This document shows positions 41,256 to 50,638 of a stretch of DNA of 64,000 bases, piece after piece; the first letter of the stretch is position 1; each line of letters begins with the position of its first letter. Under the pieces are notes generated by a model. It did no database searches and was not told the DNA's origin. It worked only from the letters and a program-made list of their open reading frames with translations. The DNA is from Methylobacterium persicinum. GTDB lineage: Bacteria > Pseudomonadota > Alphaproteobacteria > Rhizobiales > Beijerinckiaceae. The stretch covers positions 1-64,000 of the forward strand of contig NZ_BPQX01000012.1 of the NCBI RefSeq assembly GCF_022179525.1. Direction: 5' to 3'. Position numbers and translations under genes: made by a program.

Positions 41256-43082
41256 ATGATGCTCAGCACGACAGGAAGCTCCGGCGACGCCCCGACGCGG
41301 ATCGGGACTGTCGCGTCCATCGACGGCCTCAAGGTCAACCTCGCCCTCCACGCGACCGAGGGCCGGCCCGAGATCCGGGTGACCGTCGGCAAGTTCGTAC
41401 GCGTCCTGGCGGGCGGCGCCGTCCTCGTGGGCATCATCACGACTCTGTCCTCCCGGGCCGAGGCCGGCTCGGGGCAGAGCGCCTATGCGGGCCTCGACCT
41501 CCTCGGCGAGATCCTGGGCGAGGGCGAGGACAAGCGGTTCCGCCGGGGCATCGCCCGCTATCCGGCGATCGGCGACATGGTCGACCTGTTGCCGCCCTCG
41601 GACGTGCGGGCGGTCTACCAAGTGTCCGGCTCCGACACGGTCTCGGTCGGCACCCTCTACCAGGACCCGGACACGCCGGCCTGCATCAAGATCAACGACC
41701 TCCTGTCCAAGCACTTCGCCGTGCTGGGGGCGACCGGAGTCGGCAAGTCGAGCGGCGTGGCGGTGATCCTCGATCAGGTCATGGGCGCGCAGCAGGCCGT
41801 GCGCGTCTTCCTCCTCGACGTGCACAACGAATACGCCTCGTGCTTCGGCGACCGGGCGAACATCGTCAACCCGCGCAACCTCAAGCTCCCGTTCTGGCTG
41901 TTCAACCTGGAAGAGATAACCGACGTCATCTACGGTGGGCGCACGCCGGTCGACGAGGAGATCGAGATCCTGGCGGAGACGATCCCCCTCGCGAAGACTA
42001 AATACCTCCAGTACAAGGATTCCTCAGACCGGGGCGTGGTCAAGCGGGGCCTCGGCAAGAATGCCGGCTTCACCGTCGACACGCCGGTTCCCTACACGCT
42101 CCAGGACCTGACCCTGCTCATCGACGAGCGGATGGGCCGGCTGGAGAACCGCGCCTCCCGGATGCACTACCACCGGCTGATCTCGCGGATCGAGACGATC
42201 CGCAACGATCCACGCTACGGCTTCATGTTCGAGAACGCCAATGTCGGCGGCGACATGATGGGCGAACTCCTCGCCCACCTGTTCCGGCTTGAGCCGGACG
42301 GCCGCCCGATGACGATCATGCAGCTTGCGGGCCTGCCTACCGAGGTGGTCGATGCGGTGGTCTGCGTGTTCTGCCGCCTCGCCTTCGAGTTCGGGATCTG
42401 GAGCGAGGGCGCCGTGCCGCTCCTCCTCGTCTGCGAGGAGGCCCACCGCTACGCCTCCGCGGACCGGTCGGTCGGCTTCACGCCCACCCGCCGGGCCCTG
42501 TCGCGCATTGCCCGGGAGGGCCGCAAGCACGGCGTGTTCCTCGGGCTCGTGACCCAGCGGCCGGCGGAGCTCGATCCGGCCATCATCTCCCAGTGCAGCA
42601 CCCTGTTCGCCATGCGCATGACGAACGAGCGGGACCAAGCCTTCCTCGCCGCGGCGGTCACCGATGCGGTCAACCTCCTCGCCTTCGTGCCGTCCCTGGG
42701 CACCGGGGAGGTCATCGCCTTCGGCGAAGGCGTGCCGGTCCCCGCCCGGATGACCTTCGGGCAGCTGCCGCCGAACCGGCAGCCGCGCAACGACATGACC
42801 GGACGCGTGGCGGACGGGAGCCAGCCCCTCGCCAACGGCCCCTTCGTGGGGGCCGTGGTGGAGCGGTGGCGGGCCGCTACCATGAGCAAGCCCGCCGGTC
42901 TCGATATCGAAGGCTCGGTCGCGGCTCGCCTCGGCCGGGAGGCCGGCGCGGAGCAGGGCAACGGCCCTGCCCTCGATCAGGCGCATCGCCGCCTTCTCCG
43001 ACGGACCCTGGAGCCGGCCGACGGCCAGGGTCAGCCCGAGGCGGGCCACCGCCTTGCACGGTCGCTGTGGCAGCAGGATTGA
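41256..43082 (+). CDS. HerA-type DUF87 AAA+ ATPase
   Basis: 608 residues from ATG at 41256, with AGAGG upstream. An N-terminal HAS-barrel-like beta domain (about 12-140; IGTVASIDGLKVNLAL) precedes the FtsK/HerA motor: Walker A GATGVGKSS (about 158-166), FLLDVHNEYA, Walker B VPLLLVCEEAHRY and VTQRPAELDPAIISQC near the Arg finger. HerA proteins form hexamers that pump DNA, often with the nuclease NurA in repair or with effectors in phage defence. No nuclease, SIR2 or other effector gene is beside it. The next gene, a GGDEF-EAL protein, starts 2 bases after its stop. Confidence 0.85.
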   Translation: MMLSTTGSSGDAPTRIGTVASIDGLKVNLALHATEGRPEIRVTVGKFVRVLAGGAVLVGIITTLSSRAEAGSGQSAYAGLDLLGEILGEGEDKRFRRGIARYPAIGDMVDLLPPSDVRAVYQVSGSDTVSVGTLYQDPDTPACIKINDLLSKHFAVLGATGVGKSSGVAVILDQVMGAQQAVRVFLLDVHNEYASCFGDRANIVNPRNLKLPFWLFNLEEITDVIYGGRTPVDEEIEILAETIPLAKTKYLQYKDSSDRGVVKRGLGKNAGFTVDTPVPYTLQDLTLLIDERMGRLENRASRMHYHRLISRIETIRNDPRYGFMFENANVGGDMMGELLAHLFRLEPDGRPMTIMQLAGLPTEVVDAVVCVFCRLAFEFGIWSEGAVPLLLVCEEAHRYASADRSVGFTPTRRALSRIAREGRKHGVFLGLVTQRPAELDPAIISQCSTLFAMRMTNERDQAFLAAAVTDAVNLLAFVPSLGTGEVIAFGEGVPVPARMTFGQLPPNRQPRNDMTGRVADGSQPLANGPFVGAVVERWRAATMSKPAGLDIEGSVAARLGREAGAEQGNGPALDQAHRRLLRRTLEPADGQGQPEAGHRLARSLWQQD

Positions 43083-43084
43083 GC

Positions 43085-44758
43085 GTGAGCGCACCGGCGC
43101 ATACCAGCCATCGGCGTCACCTTCTCGAGGCGGCCATCCAGGCCCTGCCCCTCGGGATCGTGGTTCACGATGCCCAGGGCCATTGCATCCTGGCCAACGC
43201 CGCCGCGCGGGACCTCGTCCCCGAGGCGGCGCAGGATCTTCCGTCGGAAGCCACGCCCCCACACGGGGCCAGCGTGGTGACGGAGGTGGCCGACCGGGTC
43301 GTGGAGGCGCAGGCCCGCGGGCTGAGCGTGGACAGCGAGGACTTCACTCTCACCACCCTGCTCGACGTCACGCAGCACCACGCGATCCAGCGGGACCTCA
43401 TCGGCCGGGCCTACATCGACGCCCTCACCGGGCTGCCGAACCGGATGATGTTCGAGCAGAGCATCGAGGAGCTGATCGGCGAGGCTCACCTCACGGACCG
43501 CTTCGCCCTGGCCTTCATCGACCTCGACAACTTCAAGCACATCAACGACTATTACAGCCACGCCGCCGGCGACACGCTCCTGCGCAAGGTCGCGGACCGG
43601 ATCCGCGGCGCCCTCCGCGCGAGCGACATGCTGGCCCGCCTCGGCGGCGACGAGTTCGTGCTCCTCCTGAACCCCGTGGACGATTGCACCGCGGCCTTCG
43701 CCGCGATCTGCGAGATCTCGGACCGGCTGAAGCAGCCCTTCTTCATCGACGGGCACGAAATCTTCGCCTCCGCCTCCATCGGCCTGAGCCTCTATCCGGA
43801 CCACGGTACCAGCTACGAGACCCTGCGCCGCCAGGCGGACAGCGCCATGTACCGGGTGAAGGGCAGCGTGAAGGGCGGCGTCAGCATCTTCGAGGAAACG
43901 ATGAGCCAGGCCGCCACCGCCCGCATGGCGGTGGAACAGCGGCTGCGGCTGGCGATCCGGGACCGCTGCTTCTGCTGCGCGTTCCAGCCCAAGGTCGACA
44001 TGCGCAGCCACGCCGTGAAGGGCGTGGAGGTTCTCCTGCGGTGGCGGGACGAACTCGGCGTGATCCAGGCGCCGGGCGACTTCGTCGGCCTCGCCATCGA
44101 ACTCGGCCTGATCAACGAGATCACCCTCCAGGTGCTCTCCGAGACCGTGCGGGCCATCCCCGACCTCGACGCCATGTTCGGCCCGGACGTCACCGTGAGC
44201 CTGAACATCGCCGCCAAGCAGGCCTGTGACGTACCGTTCATGACCGGCTTCTGCGAGGCGCTGGGGCGGACGGGCCTCGCCTCGCGCTTCATCCTGGAAC
44301 TCACCGAGGAGGCTTTCTTCACCAAGGGGCGGTTCCAGCGGGAGGTGCTGCCGCGCATCCGGGAGATCGGCGCCCGGGTCTCCATCGACGATTTCGGGGT
44401 CGGCTACTCCTCCCTCGCCGCCCTGGCGGAGATCACCGCGGACGAATTGAAGATCGACCGCTCCTTCATCACCGACATCCATCGGCGCCCGCGCAGCCAG
44501 ATCGTGCTCAAGGCGATCGAATCCCTCGGCCTCGCCCTGGGCATGTCCGTCGTCGCGGAGGGCGTGGAGACCTCCGACGAGGTCGCCTACCTCCTGGCCG
44601 CCACGCAGATCCGCTGCGCCCAGGGCTACTACTACGCCAAGCCGATGCTCATCGAGCAGATCCGGATGGAGGAGGACCGGCCCCACGGCGACCGCGGGGC
44701 CGCGAAGCAGCGGCGGGCCGCCACGAGCCGCCCGCCGCTCCTGCTCCGGCACGGGTGA
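43085..44758 (+). CDS. PAS-GGDEF-EAL cyclic-di-GMP protein
   Basis: 557 residues from a GTG with AGGA upstream, 2 bases after the HerA stop. An N-terminal PAS-like part (about 12-110: LPLGIVVHDAQGHCILANAAARDL) is followed by GGDEF (about 125-285, RLGGDEFVLLL intact) and EAL (about 300-545). The EAL catalytic motif reads EVL (GVEVLLRW), an accepted variant; other sites are NIAAKQ, ELTEE, DDFGVGYSS, KIDRSF and EGVET. It is soluble, unlike the membrane GGDEF-EAL protein at 25630-27564. Translation is probably coupled to herA. Confidence 0.92.
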   Translation: MSAPAHTSHRRHLLEAAIQALPLGIVVHDAQGHCILANAAARDLVPEAAQDLPSEATPPHGASVVTEVADRVVEAQARGLSVDSEDFTLTTLLDVTQHHAIQRDLIGRAYIDALTGLPNRMMFEQSIEELIGEAHLTDRFALAFIDLDNFKHINDYYSHAAGDTLLRKVADRIRGALRASDMLARLGGDEFVLLLNPVDDCTAAFAAICEISDRLKQPFFIDGHEIFASASIGLSLYPDHGTSYETLRRQADSAMYRVKGSVKGGVSIFEETMSQAATARMAVEQRLRLAIRDRCFCCAFQPKVDMRSHAVKGVEVLLRWRDELGVIQAPGDFVGLAIELGLINEITLQVLSETVRAIPDLDAMFGPDVTVSLNIAAKQACDVPFMTGFCEALGRTGLASRFILELTEEAFFTKGRFQREVLPRIREIGARVSIDDFGVGYSSLAALAEITADELKIDRSFITDIHRRPRSQIVLKAIESLGLALGMSVVAEGVETSDEVAYLLAATQIRCAQGYYYAKPMLIEQIRMEEDRPHGDRGAAKQRRAATSRPPLLLRHG

Positions 44759-44794
44759 GAGGCCCCCGCCAGTGCCGGGCCCGGATCCGGACCG

Positions 44795-45358
44795 TCAGTT
44801 CTCCGACGCGGTCTTGGCGCCGAGGGTGTAGGTTCCGGTCTTCTCGCCGACGACCTGCACCATGCCGTCCGCGAGGGTATTCAGGCGCTGGCTCTTGATG
44901 GTGATCCGACCGGAGAGCCCGGCGAACTTGCCCGTTCCGCCGATCCATTCACCGGTCCCCTCGGACGCCTGGGCGAGGGGCTGAACGGGGTAGTCCCACT
45001 TCTCGTAGGCGTGGTCTCCGTCCGCATCGACGTAGTCGGAGTAGCCGTGACTCTCCATCGTCTTCGCGGCGGCATCCACGGCGGGCATGCCGGTGCAGCG
45101 CCCGGCCATGTTGTGCAGGAGACCGCTGCCGGCCGCGTTGACCGCGGTCATCACGCTGGTGCTCACGGTCACGCTGCGCTGCGGCCCGATCTGCACCGGC
45201 TTGGTCGGCGACGGGTTCAGGCCGGTATAATAGATGTGATACTCGCCTTGAGCGGGAAGATCCCCCGCCCGGGCCGGCATCGGAGCCAGGCCCAGGACAC
45301 CGGCCGCGACGAGGCACGATACCGCGGCGCCGAGGGCCGCCTGTCTGTTCTCGGACAT
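44795..45358 (-). CDS. Exported protein of unknown function
   Basis: 187 residues from the ATG at 45358 (GGGAGGTG upstream). Signal peptide MSENRQAALGAAVSCLVAAG, cleavage near ARA-GD. The mature part reads as beta-rich: GEYHIYYTGLNPSPTKPVQIGP, then a middle with GRCTGMPAVDAAAKTMESHG and a C-terminal GEWIGGTGKFAGLSGRITI. The GTGKFAGLSG stretch recalls allene-oxide-cyclase-like or DUF3224 barrels, but the match is weak. It may be a single-gene unit. Confidence 0.7.
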   Translation of the reverse strand: MSENRQAALGAAVSCLVAAGVLGLAPMPARAGDLPAQGEYHIYYTGLNPSPTKPVQIGPQRSVTVSTSVMTAVNAAGSGLLHNMAGRCTGMPAVDAAAKTMESHGYSDYVDADGDHAYEKWDYPVQPLAQASEGTGEWIGGTGKFAGLSGRITIKSQRLNTLADGMVQVVGEKTGTYTLGAKTASEN

Positions 45359-45546
45359 CGAAACACCTCCCTCTTTTCTGCATGACGCGTGTCGCCGGAC
45401 CCGAATCGGGCCGGGATCGACAGTATTCGCCTGCAGGAGACAGCGGGCCATGCCCCTTGAAGCCAGGTCGAATAAATAGTATTCACATATTCTTGTGCAG
45501 ACGAATAATCATCATCCGCGGCCGCCAGCCTCGGATGCTTCCCCGG

Positions 45547-45942
45547 TCACGGCGCGGAACCGCTCCCGATACCGCCTGACCGGCCGACCCGTTGGCCGGC
45601 ATCGCCGAGGCGAAGCTTCGCCGCCCGGCGGTTGACCAAGCCGAAGCGCAGGACGGATTGTTCCAGGAAGTCGATCGCATCCACGAGGTGGTCGCGGGCG
45701 GCGGAGAGTTCGGCCTCCTCCTCCGGCGGGGTCTCGGCCAGCTTCACGGCTGCGATCAGCACGCGGTCGCGCTCATCCTCGATCCGGGGATCGCGCTCGA
45801 CATGGCCGCGCACGTCCGCGTCGAACGCCTCGATCACCAGCCAGGGCAGGTCGTCCTTGGCCAGCGAGCCCGGAAACCGCTGGGAGAGCCGGCGGGCGCG
45901 GTCCGCGGCGCGGGCGACGAGATCGGCGAGCGTGACGGCCAC
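45547..45942 (-). CDS. Small helical protein of unknown function
   Basis: 131 residues from a GTG at 45942 with AAGGA upstream; the frame is open 50 codons further but without a site. It is mostly charged helices: ADLVARAADRARRLSQRFPG, LVIEAFDADVRGHVERDP, LIAAVKLAETPPEEEAELS and DHLVDAIDFLEQSVLRFGLVNRRAAKLR. There is no membrane segment and no known motif. A PhaK/DUF-type small alphaproteobacterial protein is possible. Confidence 0.5.
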   Translation of the reverse strand: MAVTLADLVARAADRARRLSQRFPGSLAKDDLPWLVIEAFDADVRGHVERDPRIEDERDRVLIAAVKLAETPPEEEAELSAARDHLVDAIDFLEQSVLRFGLVNRRAAKLRLGDAGQRVGRSGGIGSGSAP

Positions 45943-46111
45943 GGATCGGTCCTTCCTTGCGTTCCGCGACAGCCGAGGCTCCCTGTCCCGGGCCTGTAGC
46001 AGTGGGTTGGACCGGGGATCAACCTGACGGCCGCCGGGCCCGCAGCGCAGAAGTGGACGCCGGTTCGGCGTTGGAAAATGCGGCAAAAACAACGGACTCG
46101 CGGGCCTCCGC

Positions 46112-46202
46112 TGCCGTCATGGCGAGCAGGGGCCGTGAGGAGGTCGTCGATGGTGGAGAAACCTCGTCTCCTCCCAAAGACTTGTTCAAAAGCCTGCCAG
46201 GA
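46112..46202. repeat. Composite repeat, family B copy 1, overlapping a gene end
   Basis: Read on the minus strand, CTGGCAGGCTTTTGAACAAG, then TTTCTCCACCATCGACGAC and a vestigial family A start (CGTCATGGCGAGC, 46115-46127 on plus). The same order, B then A, is at 62216-62375. It contains the last codons and the TGA stop of the methyltransferase gene (LAGF-stop). Confidence 0.65.
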
Positions 46203-46773
46203 CATCGAGCCGGTATTTGTCCGTCCTGGTGTGGCCATGGACACGCAGGAACGCGTCGGCACCGCCGATGAAGCATTCTGCCGCCTCGTCGCCGGTCAGG
46301 GGATAGTGCGTCTCACCCGTCCAGTGCACGAGCAGGACGGCTCCGCCCGGCCTCAGGGAACCCCGGACACGCGCGACCAAGCGGCCGACGTCGGCGGCAT
46401 CGAGATAATAGACGACCTCGGACAGGAGGATCAGGTCGAACGTGCCCTCCGGCCATTGATCGGGCACCCGGGCGAGCGCGAAACGGACATGTGGCAGGCT
46501 CCGGCACCGCTTGCGGGCTCGGTCCAGGGCCCGCTCGGCCAAGTCCACGCTGAAGACGGCATCGCAGCGCTGTGCCAGGGCCTCGGTCAGCACGCCGATG
46601 GAGCAGCCGACCTCCAGGGCGGAGGCGTACCGGGCCCGGGGCAGGGCCTCGAGGGAGGCTTGGTACTTCGCCCGTTCGTAGGCGCTGGTCTCGAATTGCC
46701 AGGGGTCCGGATCGGCGGCGTAGCGCTCGTCGAAATAGCTCGCCGGCAGCGAGTGGGCGTGGCGGTCCGTCAT
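46186..46773 (-). CDS. NodS-like SAM-dependent methyltransferase
   Basis: 195 residues. The start YFDERYAADPDPWQFETSAYERAKY is characteristic of the NodS-like family. The Rossmann SAM-binding motif is ALEVGCSIGVLTEALAQRC, then VFSVDLAERAL and FDLILLSEVVYYL. The substrate is unknown. Its first codon overlaps the stop of the acyl-CoA-dehydrogenase-like gene (ATGA). The final codons lie within a repeat element. Confidence 0.85.
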   Translation of the reverse strand: MTDRHAHSLPASYFDERYAADPDPWQFETSAYERAKYQASLEALPRARYASALEVGCSIGVLTEALAQRCDAVFSVDLAERALDRARKRCRSLPHVRFALARVPDQWPEGTFDLILLSEVVYYLDAADVGRLVARVRGSLRPGGAVLLVHWTGETHYPLTGDEAAECFIGGADAFLRVHGHTRTDKYRLDVLAGF

Positions 46774-47909
46774 AGGTCCTCCGCGTCGAAGAGGTCACCG
46801 ACCAGACCGCCGGCCTGCAGGATCTCCGCCGCCGCCGTGGTCAGCGCCCGGTCCGGCGCAGGCTGGCGCAGGTAGGTGGCGAGGTCACGGGAGAGCCGTT
46901 CCAGCGGGTGCCCGCGCAGGAAGCCCTGCAGGCCCACGGAGCGCTGGGCGAGTTGCAGCACGTCGAGGCCGGCCCTCTCGACGGCGATGCGGGCGAGGTT
47001 GACGAAGGCGACGATGCGCTCGGGGGCGAGTGCATCCTCGGCGACGATCCGGGCCGCGCGGCCGACCCATTGCCGGGCACCCTCCACCGCGATGGCGCCC
47101 TCGGCCATGCGGGCGAGCTGGTGCGGATCTCCGCACCGGCCCGTGGCGACGAGGTGCCCCCTCCACGCATCGAACACGGCTTCGATGCCGCCGAGCTGCG
47201 CCGCCGTGAACCGCCACGCGCCCCCCGAGAAGACCGGCTGGCGGTGGTAATTGCCCCAATCGCCCAGGATCTCGTCATCGGTGACGGTGATATCCTCGAA
47301 GTCGACGGTGCCGGTGGCGGAGGCGCGCATGCCGTGGGCGCGCCATCCGGACAGGTCGGCGCGGCTGCCGGGCTCCAGGGGCACGACCAGCATCAGCGGT
47401 GCGGTGTCGGGCGCCGTCTTGACCGTCACCAGGGCCCGCGTGACGAAGCCGGCGCCCGAGGCGAAGGTCTTCACCCCCCGGATCCGGTGGTCCCCGCCGA
47501 GCCTGAGGCACTCGCCCGGCGGGTCGGTATTCCAGACCCCGAACAGATGCCCCTCGCGCGCATCCGCGAACAGGCGCGCCCTCTGCGTGGGGGTCCCGTA
47601 CCGGGCGATGAGCTGGAGGGCATTGACGTGGCCCTCGTACACGCGCCCGAGGGCGAGGTTGCCGTAGCCGACGAGCCGCAGCACCGTCGCGAGATCGCCC
47701 GCATCCGGCTCCTCGCCGAGGCCTGCGCCGCCATGGGCGGAGGGGATCGGCGCCGCGAGCAGGCCGAGGCGGCCGAGATCGGCGACGTCCTCGGCCGGGA
47801 AGCCGCCGTCCCGGTCCTGGGCGCTCGCGCGGAGGGCGGCGGCGGTCGCCACCTGCCGGGCGGCGGCGACGGCCCCATAGGTCAGGTTGGGCGGGGTCCT
47901 CAGGTCCAT
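46770..47909 (-). CDS. Acyl-CoA dehydrogenase-like flavoprotein
   Basis: 379 residues of the acyl-CoA dehydrogenase fold: N-terminal helices with GLLAAPIPSAHGGAGLG, middle beta domain with GVKTFASGAGFVTRALV and RASATGTVDFEDITV, C-terminal helical domain. The usual catalytic Glu cannot be placed with confidence. In other bacteria such genes occur next to NodS-like methyltransferase, PIG-L deacetylase and glycosyltransferase genes. Here the methyltransferase and a glycosyltransferase flank it. Confidence 0.82.
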   Translation of the reverse strand: MDLRTPPNLTYGAVAAARQVATAAALRASAQDRDGGFPAEDVADLGRLGLLAAPIPSAHGGAGLGEEPDAGDLATVLRLVGYGNLALGRVYEGHVNALQLIARYGTPTQRARLFADAREGHLFGVWNTDPPGECLRLGGDHRIRGVKTFASGAGFVTRALVTVKTAPDTAPLMLVVPLEPGSRADLSGWRAHGMRASATGTVDFEDITVTDDEILGDWGNYHRQPVFSGGAWRFTAAQLGGIEAVFDAWRGHLVATGRCGDPHQLARMAEGAIAVEGARQWVGRAARIVAEDALAPERIVAFVNLARIAVERAGLDVLQLAQRSVGLQGFLRGHPLERLSRDLATYLRQPAPDRALTTAAAEILQAGGLVGDLFDAEDL

Positions 47910-47960
47910 GCGCGTTCCTCCCGTCGGGCCGCGGCGGCACTGTCGATCAAGGCAGCGCCC

Positions 47961-49157
47961 TCATGCATCGCCGGTTCGCTCGTAGGACGTGGCTGTGAGA
48001 TCGCCCGCGGCAGGTCTGCTCCCCACGGCACGGACCGCCCGGCCGAGATGTCCCGCCCCACGCAAAAGGCCAAGGACCAAGCCCGCCGCGCGGGTATGCC
48101 CCGGCAGCTCCCGGGGGCGGAGCGGGTGGTAGCCGAGCCTGGGGCTGGCGGCCTCGACCGCGGCGAAGACGGCGCCGAAGCTCGGCAATCCGGCGATGGA
48201 CCGGGCCGTGTCGGCGCGAATGCCGAGCCAGGGCGCCCAGGCGCGTGTACGATCGAGCCGCCCCGACGCGTAGAGGCGCCGCAGCCGGCGCCGCCACGCG
48301 TAGCGGAACAAGGCCCGGGGCAGCGGCTCCAGGCGCGGGTCGCAGGGGCTCTCCGGCACCTCGCAGCGGAGCTTCATCGTGTCCGCCGCACCGCCCGGCG
48401 CCCGGCCGTCGAGGCGCCCCGAGGTGGTGACGAGGATGTCCGGGTCGTGGCGCACCCGCGCGTCGCTCGAGAGGAGCGAGGAGACGAAGGCCTTGTCCTC
48501 GCCGACCGCCAGCGGCGGCATGCCGCCGACCTGCCGGTAGGTGGCGAGCCTGACCGCGAGCGTCGCCCCGGAGGTCGTCCAGTGACGCGGCCAGGGGTCG
48601 TGCGGGATCGGATCGATCACCGCTTCGAGCGCGATCAACCGGGCCTCGTAGCCGCCCTCCAGCCCACCCCGCACGTGCAGGGCGGCGGGCAGGCGCGCCG
48701 CGTCGTCCGCGTCGAGGGCGATCCGGCCGGCCACCGCGTCGACCCCTTTCGCGATCGCCTGGAGGTTGCGGACGATCCAGTCGGCGGGCACCCGGCTGTC
48801 CGCGTCGGTGGTCAGGAGCAGACCGTCGAAGGGTTCGCCCTCGTCGAGCCAGTCGGCGGCCGCCTCCATCGCCTCGCGCCTTGCCCATCCCGCATGCGCG
48901 CCCACGAACGTCCGCTCGACCACCCGGACGGGGATCCGCAGCGAGGGACGGAGGGCTGCGACCACATGCGCCGTCCCGTCGGTGCAGTTGTTGAGGAACA
49001 GCAGGACGCCGATTCCACTTTCACCGATGCCCTGCTGGGCGGCCAGCGATTCCAGGCAGGCCGCGATCCGCTCCGCCTCGTTCCGGACCGGGATGGCGAC
49101 CACGCACCTGAGCGTGGGCGCCGGTTCCACGGTCCCGATCGCGTTTCCAGTTTTCAT
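47961..49157 (-). CDS. Family 2 glycosyltransferase
   Basis: 398 residues from the ATG at 49157. GT-A fold: CVVAIPVRNEAERIAACLESLA at the N-terminus, the metal-binding DAD in GLLLTTDADSRVPADWI, then GEDKAFVSSLL acting as the catalytic ED-type motif. It would add a sugar from a nucleotide sugar to an unknown acceptor. It lies 51 bases upstream of the acyl-CoA-dehydrogenase-like gene, probably in one operon, and divergent from an MFS transporter. Confidence 0.85.
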   Translation of the reverse strand: MKTGNAIGTVEPAPTLRCVVAIPVRNEAERIAACLESLAAQQGIGESGIGVLLFLNNCTDGTAHVVAALRPSLRIPVRVVERTFVGAHAGWARREAMEAAADWLDEGEPFDGLLLTTDADSRVPADWIVRNLQAIAKGVDAVAGRIALDADDAARLPAALHVRGGLEGGYEARLIALEAVIDPIPHDPWPRHWTTSGATLAVRLATYRQVGGMPPLAVGEDKAFVSSLLSSDARVRHDPDILVTTSGRLDGRAPGGAADTMKLRCEVPESPCDPRLEPLPRALFRYAWRRRLRRLYASGRLDRTRAWAPWLGIRADTARSIAGLPSFGAVFAAVEAASPRLGYHPLRPRELPGHTRAAGLVLGLLRGAGHLGRAVRAVGSRPAAGDLTATSYERTGDA

Positions 49158-49388
49158 AGCGCGACGGCCTCCGGCGGCGGTAACGGACTTGCCGGCACCC
49201 ATGAACGGCAACCTCGGACAGGCGACTTCTTTCCTGAACGCCCGTGCGACCAATACGACCGCCATCGCCGGGGCCGCCCGCGGCGCCAGGATGGGGACGG
49301 CCGGTCGCCGCCCGCTGGGCATCCGCAGAAGGACAGGTCAGACTGGCCGGGTGTCCGCCGCGGCGGTCTGACGCCTGGAGCGGACGGC

Positions 49389-50582
49389 ATGGATGCGCGG
49401 ACCGAAGCGAAGACGCCCTGGACGCGTGTCCTGGCGGGGTCCTTTCCGGCCTTCGTGCTGCTGCAGGGTTCGCTCTTCGCCGCCTACGGCACCGAATCCC
49501 CCTTCCTTCCGAGCTTCCTCGCGGAGCGCGGCCTGACCCCGGGTGAGATCGGCGTCGCCCTCGCCGCAGGCACGCTGATGCGCCTCGCCGCAGGCCCGGT
49601 CGCCGGCCACCTCGCCGACCGCTACGACGCAACCCGGGCCGTGCTCGGCATCGCCGCCGCCGCGTCGGGGCTGATCTCCTTCGCCTACCTCGCCGGATAC
49701 GGCTTCTGGCCGCTCCTGGCGGTGAGCGTGCTGCACGCCAGCGCCATCGCGGCGCTGGCGCCCCTCGCCGACACCCTCGCTCTCGCTGCCGCCAAACGGG
49801 AGGGCACCTTCGCCTATGGCTGGGTCCGGGGCGCGGGCTCGGCGGCCTTCGTGGTCGGGACCCTGTTCTCGGGGCTCCTCGTCGCCCGGGCCGGCCTGGC
49901 AAGCATCATCGTGTCGAGCGGTCTCCTGTTCCTCGTCATGGCGGCCGCCACGACCCGCGTCCCCGCCGCACCGCCGCCGGAAGGGCTGCCGAGCCTCGGC
50001 TTGGGCGGGATCCGCGAACTGCTGGCCCTCGGGCCGTTCCGGCGGCTTCTCGTGGTGGGGGCGCTCGTCATCGGCAGCCATGCCCTGAACGACGGTTTCG
50101 CCGTTATCCGCTGGCGCGGGGCCGGCCTCGGTCCGAGCGCGATCAGCCTGCTCTGGGCGGAGGCGGTCGCCTCGGAAGTGTTCGTCTTCGTGCTCGCCGG
50201 CCCCTGGCTCCTGGGGCGCCTGGGCATCGCCCGGTCCGCCCTCCTCGCCGCCGGGGCCGGTGCGCTGCGCTGGTCCGCCATGGCGACGACGACGTCGGCT
50301 CCGATCCTGGCCGTCGTTCAGCCGATGCACGGGCTCACCTTCGCACTGCTGCACCTCGCCGCCATGCGCCTGATCGTCGGGGTCGTGCCGGAGCGCCTCT
50401 GGGCCACCGCCCAAACGTTCTACGGCACCTTCGGGCTCGGCGTGGCCTCGGCGGTCCTGACCGCGGCAGGGGGCCTCCTCTACGGCGCATTCGGCGCCGG
50501 GGCGTTCTGGGTCATGGTGGCCCTCTGCGGGGTCGCGATGGCCTTCGCCCCGGGCCTGCGAGCGGCCGACGCCCCGGCCTGA
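49389..50582 (+). CDS. MFS transporter (PPP/MFS_1-like)
   Basis: 397 residues, GGAG 8 bases upstream of the ATG. Twelve membrane helices are visible; the N-half has YGTESPFLPSFLAERGLTPGEIGVAL and GHLADRYDATR, the latter a loop 2-3 motif. It resembles the HcaT/nucleoside-permease-like MFS_1 group. The substrate cannot be told. It is divergent from the glycosyltransferase. Confidence 0.85.
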   Translation: MDARTEAKTPWTRVLAGSFPAFVLLQGSLFAAYGTESPFLPSFLAERGLTPGEIGVALAAGTLMRLAAGPVAGHLADRYDATRAVLGIAAAASGLISFAYLAGYGFWPLLAVSVLHASAIAALAPLADTLALAAAKREGTFAYGWVRGAGSAAFVVGTLFSGLLVARAGLASIIVSSGLLFLVMAAATTRVPAAPPPEGLPSLGLGGIRELLALGPFRRLLVVGALVIGSHALNDGFAVIRWRGAGLGPSAISLLWAEAVASEVFVFVLAGPWLLGRLGIARSALLAAGAGALRWSAMATTTSAPILAVVQPMHGLTFALLHLAAMRLIVGVVPERLWATAQTFYGTFGLGVASAVLTAAGGLLYGAFGAGAFWVMVALCGVAMAFAPGLRAADAPA

Positions 50583-50638
50583 CCGGGCATGACCGGGGCC
50601 CCCTGCCCCGACAGGCCCGGAAAGCGTCCGGGACCGGC

